Source: Gaeumannomyces sp. JS-464
Lineage: Eukaryota > Ascomycota > Sordariomycetes > Magnaporthales > Magnaporthaceae
Assembly: GCA_002197995.1 (NCBI GenBank)
Contig: NGZR01000003.1
Coordinates: forward strand, 2,046,001 to 2,110,000
DNA: 64,000 nt
Reading direction: 5' to 3'
Positions 56,855-64,000 of the stretch are shown in pieces. The notes beneath the pieces are model-generated. The model had not been told where the DNA came from. It saw only the letters and a list, made by a program, of their open reading frames with translations, and did not search any database. The position numbers and the translations under genes were made by a program. The first letter of the stretch is position 1. Each line of letters opens with the position of its first letter.

Positions 56855-57912
56855 ATGTTGGCGCCACGGCGCCTCTTTCTGGGGCTTGCTGTTTGCCTCG
56901 CCCTCTGGCTGGGCCTGACGACAGCGGCGCCCGCCCGCCAGAACTCATGCCTGCCTCCGCATGATATCCAGGAGGCCAATGGCGGCAGCGCACAGGCCCG
57001 ACTGCCCGGTCCTGCCAAGGACATGTCGTCGTCCCGGCAGAACGAGTCGCCCTTCGCCTGCCTGATGGACGCCGTCTCGCCCGAGGCTCTGCACGAGGTC
57101 CTGCGCCGCTACTTCCCCAACCGCTTCAAGGACGGCGTCTACGAGTCGGACCACTCCGCCATGGAGGCCGTCCATCGCGCCGACCCGCCGCTGGCCACGT
57201 CCCTGGTCCGGATCGCCAGGAGGCAGGCCGGTGGAAACGGTACCACCCGGGCCCGACGACGAGCACGACGACGCCGCCACCTCCGCCCACCTCCACCAAC
57301 ACCCCGACCACACCGTTGCCTCCCACCACCCAAACCCTGGTACTACCCCGTCTCTATCAACTTCTACAACCACCCGGCCCCCATCTTCCAACCCTGGTAC
57401 GTTAACAAGCTCGACGTCTTTGCGTCCCGTCACCTCTCCACTGTCAATTCCCTCTGGTTCTGTTCTGTCCACGACCACATCTGTCGCGGCTAGGACCTCA
57501 TCTGGTGTCGGTATGTTGGTATCTTAAGCCATCCCAGTGGTTCATGATTTCCAGCATGCTTTAGTTGTGCCACCGCTTTCATGATTTCTCCTTTCGGGTC
57601 GTCTTTGTGATCCCCCCAACACTAACACAGTCGCCACTTGTAGACAATGAGACTACGCCTCCCCCCACCAGGACGACATCCTCAACCCCGCGCCCGCAGA
57701 AGCCGCAAACGACTATGTACACGTCGACCGCCTCCAACGGCGCCGTCACCGTCGTCACGGCCACCACTTATGTCCCTGCAGACCCTGCCGAGACAACGGA
57801 CGGCACCCGGGCCGGCGGCAGCCTCCAGACGAATGCTGCTGTCCCCAGGCCCCGCGGTGCGGGTGTCGAGGCCCTGGCCGGTGTGGTCATTGGTGGCCTG
57901 TTCCTAGTTTGA
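56855..57912 (+). CDS. Ser/Thr-rich secreted protein with probable GPI anchor (frame broken twice)
   Basis: A cell-surface protein of about 308 residues. The start MLAPRRLFLGLAVCLALWLG opens a classic signal peptide ending near TTAAPARQ. An N-terminal domain with spaced cysteines contains SPFACLMDAVSPEALHEVLR and DGVYESDHSAMEAVHRADPP. A mucin-like region of Thr, Ser and Pro follows, then the intron 57511-57643. Exon 2 continues NETTPPPTRTTSSTPRPQKP and ends in the hydrophobic GVEALAGVVIGGLFLV, a GPI-attachment tail. The mucin region is in three frames: breaks near 57248 and 57333, each repaired by one base. The stretch between reads GPTTSTTTPPPPPTSTNTPT, the same Thr/Pro-rich style, which supports two separate single-base losses. 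Probable cell-wall or plasma-membrane protein; exact role unknown. Confidence 0.72.
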
Positions 57913-59143
57913 GCGCTTTTGTTTGTGATTTTTTTTTTTTTTTTTTGGCTTCAAGCACAGCGGGCTCTGTTTTCGACGGCCCTCACATTCCTTGCATTGT
58001 TGGCGCAAAGCCCTCTGTTTTTACTCCCCGATGGCATATCCGGGTTACCCAAGACTCGAATTGGTTGCCGCTTCACCCTAGAGAAGCCGCCCTTCGAGCA
58101 TACGAAGCACACGACATATCGGCGTTTACATACATAGGAGATGGTCTCCCTGCTCATAGAATTGGCTAATGGGGGGTTGGATAATAGATCCCTTTTGTTT
58201 TTTTCGGTCCAGCGGCCAAATGAAAGTCTACAGTACCGACAACCCTATATGGAACCCCTTTACCCGAATTTATCCTCTATGTCTCCTTTCCTATTTCTTG
58301 TCCCCCTCCCACTTCCTGTATCCTTTCGTGTTTCTTTCAGTTTACCTGGTGTGTTTATACGGGATGCAGGCTTGTATTTGGGGAACTTGCCCGGATATTC
58401 GACTCAGCTTGAAGGAAAGGTTAGCCCTGATATCCATTAGTGTGTGCATATGGCATAAACACGCATATCGGGGCTAGGGGATTTATGCATCCCTTGGTTC
58501 TTGATCTAAATATTATTAGCTTGCTCGAAGCACCGCTTCACGCTAGTTTCTCGCGTCGGGAGGCTTTATTGCGACCATTGGTTTGCGACATGTTCTGGAG
58601 GGTCGTCCATTTCCCACATTCGAGGTACCTCGCGAGCCTCGCCCGACTCCACTAGGATAATATGTTGGGCTGATACTTTACTAATGTCTTGATAGGCCTG
58701 GGAAGATTCGAGGTTGGCCGCCTCTTTTGCCCATAATTTTTCCACTTCCATCCCATGGCACCCAAACAGCTACAACATGCATCTGCAACTTCTGGTGACA
58801 GGGCGGTCTGGCGCTAGGCCGCCAAGTCAACGCTTATGGACGTGGCGCACCAGCTGAGCAGCATGATGGCAATCTGAGCCAATCTTCCACTCCTTTTGGC
58901 TGATGCGACATCACAGCCAGCACCTCCACGGGGAAGTGCAGAATTGGGCAGGCAGCGACACGCAGCGACCCCAAAGGGGGGGTAGCTCAGGCCCGCACCA
59001 GTCGGGCGGCTCAAGGGTGGTAAAGAAAAACTTGCACTGGTTCGTTGCCAGCCCGACTCCTCCCCCGGGTTTCTTTCTCTCTCAGCCGCAGGGGCAGCCC
59101 GCCGTCCCCACCCGCGCCGTATCGGCGCACTTCAAACGTCAGC
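57913..59143. other. gap upstream of the NLR gene
   Basis: Both neighbours are on the plus strand, so this holds the 3' end of the surface protein gene (a 20-T tract at about 57930-57949) and the NLR promoter. Hydrophobic open frames near 58141-58655 are AT-rich and overlapping; I see no gene. Confidence 0.4.
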
Positions 59144-62100
59144 ATGGACGGGCCCTCGCGGTCTCCGTCCGCGGATCAGCCGCGAGCCGGAGAAGATTCG
59201 GGGACCAAATTAAAGACGAAAATCGACAGGTTGGTCACAGAATGGGACGGCCGACTGTCCGAGGAGGCGGACTGGGACGACCTTCTCAGGCGAAGCGCAA
59301 GGATCCGTGAGGTCTTCGTGACGAGCGTTTGGAGTCAGTTGGAGAGTGACTATAAAGAAATGCTGAACGCCCTGTTGCCGCACATCCGAGGCCGCCTCGA
59401 GAAGAAGTTGCTTCCAGTCGACGTGACTGGGAGGGTTAAGGAGGCAGGGTCGATCGCGAAGACGCTCGAGCGCCGCGAGCAGGGGGCGGGCACAAAGGTG
59501 CTGTACGGGAGCTTCCGTGATGTTTTCCGGGAGATGCACGACCTCGTCGGGTTCCGCATCGTGCTGCGATCCCGGGACCAGCAGTCGCAAGGTGTGGAAT
59601 TTGTTGAGACCGAGTTTGGCCGCCACAAGACCCAGCAAACATCTCACCCCATCGCGATGTTGGCAAGTTCTGGGAGGTGCGATTCGGAGCCTTCGAGTCG
59701 AGAAATCACAGGGTCGGCATCGACTCGCCGGGCATCAAGTCTCCCAACGCCCTTTCGCGGTTCCAAGGGGTCATGTTCGAGGTCCAGGTCACCTATTGGT
59801 CCAAAGTGGCATACAACATCATCGAGCATCCAGCGCTCTACAAGGGGAAATTCGGTGAGCTTTCGAGACAGATCGAGGGGCTATTAGATGCTCTGGGTGG
59901 ATCGATCACATCTCTTGATGTGAACCTCCAGCTCTTTTCGGAGGCGCTGAGAACCTCGATGGAGGAGAGGGCGGTGAAGGCGGCGCGAGGCACTGCTGAG
60001 GAGAAACAAAAAGTCAGGGCAGCAAAGCGCGCTGCCTACGACGAGGTCGAAAAGATGGGGCTGGATTTCAGGAACAGCGTCCAGGACCACATCGAAGACC
60101 GCATACAAGACTTGGAGGACGTGATGCCTCCCGCGGATGCATCGCTCAAGTCAAAGTTCTGGAGAGATGAGAGCGGGAAGCAAATGGGAGAGATCCAGTA
60201 AGTCTCACTACTTCCCGCGGAGAGAGATGGAAATTTTACGCTGTGCTATTTCTAACACTGTCGGTATAGAGAGCTTCTGCAAGAGATCCGGCAACGGCTC
60301 CCACCTGGCGGCTGGAGCCAGCGACAGGAACGTCTGCATGAACGCCGTATGGGCGTTCTCCGAAAACTGCGAAGCGCATCAAGCTACAGGGACGGGAAAG
60401 AAAGGAACCCGCCTCGCATGCCGGGGACATGCGAGTGGTTCACAAACCACGAATGCTTCAAGGCATGGCTTGAGTGCAGCACGTCCAGCCTTCTCTGGGT
60501 TTCGGCCGGCGCCGGTCGCGGAAAGTCGGTTCTGGCCAAGTACCTCGTCGACAAAGTGCTGCCGCAGAACAGTTCCCGTATCGTCTGCTACTTCTTCAAA
60601 GACGATTTCGAGGACCAAAAGGACGCGCATTTCGCCTTCTGCAGCATCCTGCACCAGATCTTGGATCAAGACCCCACTCTCCTCACAGAGAGGGTTCTCC
60701 AGAGGTTCGAGAGTATCGGTGATAGCCTTCTTGCATCTTACCGAGATCTCTGGGATAGGTTGACGGAAATTGCAACCCAGAATGGGACGCTCGAAATCAT
60801 GTGCGTCCTGGACGGCCTGGACGAATGCCTGGGCAAAGGGCGAGCCCTGATCGCCGAGTCGCTGCGCAGGTTCTACGGCCCGACACACGCCAACGACTCC
60901 GGCCACCAATATCCCACCTCCGGCTGCAAGCTGAAGTTTCTCTTGACCAGCCGTCCCGAGGTTGATCTTTAAAAAGATTTGCACTTTCTTGCCGCCTCTA
61001 GTCCGGTCAACACTGAGGGGAATCGGCATCTTTCCATTCACCTCCAAGGTGACAACACGGCCGAGAGCCTCCTGATCGAGGAGGAAATCAAGTTGGTAGT
61101 GCGAAACAAGGTCAAAGATCTGGGAAAGGTGCTGGATCTACTCCCAGAACAGGAACAAATGGTCTTGGAGGCATTCACGCGTGTCCCGAACCGGACATAC
61201 CTCTGGATCCATCTCATGCATGACCACCTGAGCAAATGGGGCGACGTCATGATCCCAGGGGCTCTCGGGAGGGAGCTGAGCACGATACCCGAGACTGTTG
61301 AAGAGGTTTACGACAAGATTTTGAACAATTTGAACAACGACCACACCGCTAGCCAGACAATGAGAGTCCTCCAGATTGTGTTTGCGGCTTTCAGACCGCT
61401 TACAATCGAAGAACTCGCCGCCGCTTGGACTGTTAGTTATTTGCCTTCTAAGTCCGGGGATTGGCCATTGCATTTTCGCGTCGAGGATCTCAAGTCAGTG
61501 CCCGAAGGCCAAGTCCGGACAAGGCTTAGACGGCTTTGCGGCTGCTTGATCACTATTGTGGACCGGAGGGTTTATTTCCTCCACCAGACGGTGAGGGAGT
61601 TCTTGGGCGGCACAGAAACCGGACGTGCTCCTATCAAGCGAGCTGGCGGTTGGACTACGACCGGTGGTGAGCCTGAGAACGGCAGCCCTGAGAATTCTCG
61701 ACATGTAAAACGGAGTCGAGTGATTACCTCGCCGTTGGATGAGACAATTGCACGGCGGACATGGAAGGCGTCCCTCAACCCAATCGAATCACACATACGG
61801 CTCGCCAAGGTCTGCGTCGAATACCTCTCAATCGTCTTGGGATCTGATCCAGAAAGCGAGGACCGTGTCCAAATTCAAGCCACGCACCAATTCCTCGGAT
61901 ATTGCATGCAATACGCATCTTCTCACATACGGTTTGGCGGATCCGATGAATACGGGACTTTTATCAGATCCCTTCAACTTTTCTGCGCGGCCGACCCCGG
62001 CTTTTGGGATTTTATGTCGATCGAACCGGGCTCTTTCAATGAAGCATGCAAGTATGGGGATGAGGCCACTGTATCGGCATTCCTCGACGATGGTTACGAT

Positions 62101-63153
62101 GTTAATTCAAAAGACCCTGGTGCCGGACTGCCGGCAATCGCGGCAGCAGCTGGGGGCGGCCATGTGGGCACGGTTCAACGCCTTCTCGCGGTGGATGGAA
62201 TCGACGTCGATGCAAGAAGCTGGACGGGATGGAGTGCATTGTTTTTCGCTGCGCACAAGGGACATGACCGGGTCGTTCGAATCCTCTTGGCCACCGGGAA
62301 GGTCGATGGGAATGAGAAAGGCCCTTTCCGGCGGACCCCAGTGTCCCTCGCTGCACAGGGAGGGTTTGAGCTGGTTGTTCAGGCTTTCCTTGAGTCCGGA
62401 GCGGACGTTGATACCGTGGACGCACGGGGTCGCACGCCGTTGTTCTACGCAGCAGGAGGCGGGTTCGAATCAGTCGTTCAAGCTTTGCTCAAGTCCGGGG
62501 CGAACGTTGGTATCGTGGATAAATGGGATCGCACGCCGTTATCCTGCGCAGCAGGAGGCGGGTTCGAATCAGTCGTTCAAGCTTTGCTCGACTCCGGGAA
62601 AATCGACGGCGACCAGGACGACTCCAGTGGACAAACCGAGCTATATCACGCAGCAGCCTCAGGATCCAATTCCGTTTTCCAGATGCTCATCGCTTCTGGT
62701 CTATTTGACGTGAATCATCGAAACCGCACGGGGGAGACACCGCTTCTACTGGCCGCACGGCTCGGAGATGCCGACACGGTCAGACTTTTGATCAGTACTG
62801 GACAAGCTCAGCTCGATACACGATGCCCCCGGGAAGAAGACGGGCTGATCGAGCATAGAACACCCCTTGTTTGGGCAGCCATTGGTTTAAAGGAAGCCAT
62901 TTTCGAGCAGCTCCTCAATGCTGGGGCTGATCCCGATGCACAAGGCTGTAACGATCCAGGGTTTGACAGCTCGGTTGACCACTACATTAGGGAAGGAGAG
63001 AGAAAAGGGGCGGAACCAGACGAGAATGAGAGAACAAGGAAGCGGATGTTGGGGCTACTCGACGAGGCCAGGCGGAAGAAACCAGACACCCGGAAGAGGT
63101 CAGACACCACCCAGGGGGCGTCCGGCACCCGGAAGAGGAATAAAAAGGACTGA
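59144..63153 (+). CDS. NLR-type protein: RelA/SpoT-like domain, NACHT ATPase, ankyrin repeats (one frame break, one in-frame stop)
   Basis: A STAND/NLR-type protein of about 1311 residues. Residues 20-260 form a RelA/SpoT-like nucleotidyltransferase fold: DVTGRVKEAGSIAKTLERRE matches the GRxKxxxSI loop, MHDLVGFRIVL the DxxGxR motif, and FEVQVTYWSKVAYNIIEH the closing ExQ...W...EH motif. A charged coiled region (about 270-350) follows. After intron 60198-60269 comes the NACHT module: TCEWFTNHECFKAWL, Walker A GAGRGKSVLAKYL (about 430), Walker B MCVLDGLDECL and sensor LLTSRPEV. A helical domain with VYFLHQTVREFL leads to ankyrin repeats (about 935-1260) and a basic tail. One base is missing near 59633. 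A TAA at 60970-60972 interrupts the same frame just after the sensor motif. Fungal NLRs act in self/non-self recognition; a nucleotide-alarmone or tRNA-modifying effector is inferred, not shown. Confidence 0.85.
60970..60972 (+). other. in-frame TAA inside the NLR gene
   Basis: The frame reads SRPEVDL, stop, KDLHFLAASSPVN with no change of register, and the conserved NLR sequence continues downstream (RHLSIHLQGDN). A substitution of a Lys, Gln or Glu codon would explain it. The context is T- and A-rich (CTTTAAAAAG), so a pair of compensating errors cannot be excluded. Confidence 0.85.
62449..62589 (+). repeat. near-identical tandem ankyrin units in the NLR
   Basis: The 42 bases at 62449-62490 are identical to those at 62548-62589, exactly 99 bp (33 codons, one ankyrin repeat) apart. 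Both encode AAGGGFESVVQALL. Flanking codons of the two units (RTPLFYA and RTPLSCA) are also close. Other units of the array are clearly more divergent. Confidence 0.9.
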
Positions 63154-63349
63154 TCCGGGAGGGTTTCGCAGCATCTCTGAGTGGCGACTGGATAATGTGG
63201 CCACGTCAGAGCGGTGATCAAATACATGTGCTTAAAGGACCAAGGAAAACCTGTGCGTGGTTAATCAGGGGCTATTAATGATAGGAACTGGGAAATGGCA
63301 GGTTATGCGGTATTTTTGGTGTCGTTCAAATTTCTCCCTTAGTCAAAAG
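63154..63349. other. convergent gap after the NLR
   Basis: A short gap between the NLR stop and the stop of the minus-strand candidate gene. AT-richer than its surroundings; nothing else is seen. Confidence 0.4.
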
Positions 63350-63933
63350 TTACAAATCGCCTGAGACAGGATATTTCACAAAAGGGTTGGCTGGAGCCTT
63401 TTGGAGACCACCGCCATAAGATCTTCTCTGCTTCTCAAGTATTTTAGGAGTTCCTATAGGTTCCATGCGAAGGGTACTCAAGGGGCCCTGCGGCTCACCT
63501 GGGACATCTGTCTCCTTATCCTTCTCATCTTGAGTGTACAAAGCGTAAAGACTTGCCCTTCTCGCGCTTGGCGAAGGCCTTTCATTTCACCAACATTGCA
63601 CGCGACAAGCAGCTGGGGATTCTTTGCGACTAGTCGGTCATCAACTTACTATCTCTGGACAGGAAGTTTCCTGCCGTCACCAGTCTGCAACGTATTTCTG
63701 GCGGACGTCGTGCCATGCTGCTCCTCGGGGCGGGGCGTCGCCCCATCTGAGCTCGCTGGCGTTGGTGGCGTCTTCATTCCCGGCCCTTCGATGCGCACGT
63801 CGCTCGCGCATCCCCTGCTTTTGCCCTGGCGGGCGTCGCTACGGAGCACATCGTCGGCCTTTGGCCAGGCGCCCGACGTGCCCGCGGCGCCGCGTGAATG
63901 CGATCCCGGATGCTCTTGTGGCGTGGGAGACAT
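63350..63933 (-). CDS. possible small spliced gene of unknown function, 161 aa
   Basis: Exon 1 (63650-63933) starts MSPTPQEHPGSHSRGAAGTS and is Pro-, Gly- and Ser-rich. A GTAAGT donor at 63649 leads to intron 63552-63649; the only acceptor that keeps the frame is GCAAG, which is weak. Exon 2 then reads YLYALYTQDEKDKETDVPGE through LSTLRMEPIGTPKILEKQRR to NPFVKYPVSGDL. The composition of exon 2 (charged, no homopolymers) is protein-like. No membrane segment, signal peptide or known domain is seen. It is tail to tail with the NLR, 196 bp apart. It could equally be the 3' part of a gene that enters from the right edge. Confidence 0.33.
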
Positions 63934-64000
63934 ATATCGGCAAGGTCACACTCTTCGTACCCGGCCCTCGTAGTCTTTCTTCCCTGCTCCTTCTGCTGCT

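Noticed and set aside
62461..62471. GGTTCGAATC-like tRNA B box
   Set aside because: It is inside the ankyrin coding repeats and recurs with the repeat unit; no A box or acceptor stem pairs with it.
63547..63633. Plus-strand fragment KDLPFSRLAKAFHFTNIARD with a stop at 63631
   Set aside because: Looked protein-like, but it overlaps the intron of the better-supported minus-strand candidate and has stops on both sides.

Overview
The window is nuclear DNA from a filamentous ascomycete, most likely a Sordariomycete. The evidence is single-copy genes with short GT-AG introns (mostly 60-110 nt), GC-rich third codon positions, fungal versions of SNF1 beta, EPL1, COQ8 and SEC59, and a fungal-type NLR gene. 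The order or genus cannot be fixed from sequence alone. No tRNA, rRNA, CRISPR, intact transposon or virus was seen.

Layout. 0-12.3 kb: a putative secreted peptide precursor, a small membrane protein, the SNF1/AMPK beta subunit, KAE1 (tRNA t6A), EPL1 (NuA4) and calcineurin B. 12.3-27.8 kb is gene-poor, with one unknown conserved gene (16.4-17.7 kb), long homopolymer tracts and one weak small-protein candidate. 27.8-53.5 kb is a dense housekeeping block whose strands almost strictly alternate: mitochondrial uS9m, eEF1B-gamma, an FCP1-like protein, RRP36, COQ8, ES2, PPT1, POP8, SPT4, KIN17, an ERCC6L2-like Snf2 ATPase and dolichol kinase SEC59. 53.5-64 kb is accessory: a Ser/Thr-rich GPI-type surface protein, then a large NLR with a RelA/SpoT-like nucleotidyltransferase domain in front of NACHT and ankyrin repeats, then an unrecognised small gene at the right edge.

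By function: nutrient and calcium signalling (SNF1 beta, CnB, PPT1), chromatin, transcription and repair (EPL1, SPT4, KIN17, ERCC6L2-like, ES2), RNA and translation (KAE1, POP8, RRP36, uS9m, eEF1B-gamma), mitochondrial and ER lipid metabolism (COQ8, SEC59), and candidate cell-surface, signalling or immunity genes at both ends.

Quality note. About 18 reading-frame breaks occur in ten genes, including essential ones (eEF1B-gamma, RRP36). Most are explained by loss of one base or of a GC dinucleotide in GC-rich sequence, so I read them as sequence errors rather than decay. The in-frame stop in the NLR (60970-60972) is of a different kind and may be real. For broken genes the span given is the whole locus.

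Best candidates for something new: the RelA/SpoT-NACHT-ankyrin protein, and the 69-residue peptide precursor at 58-267.
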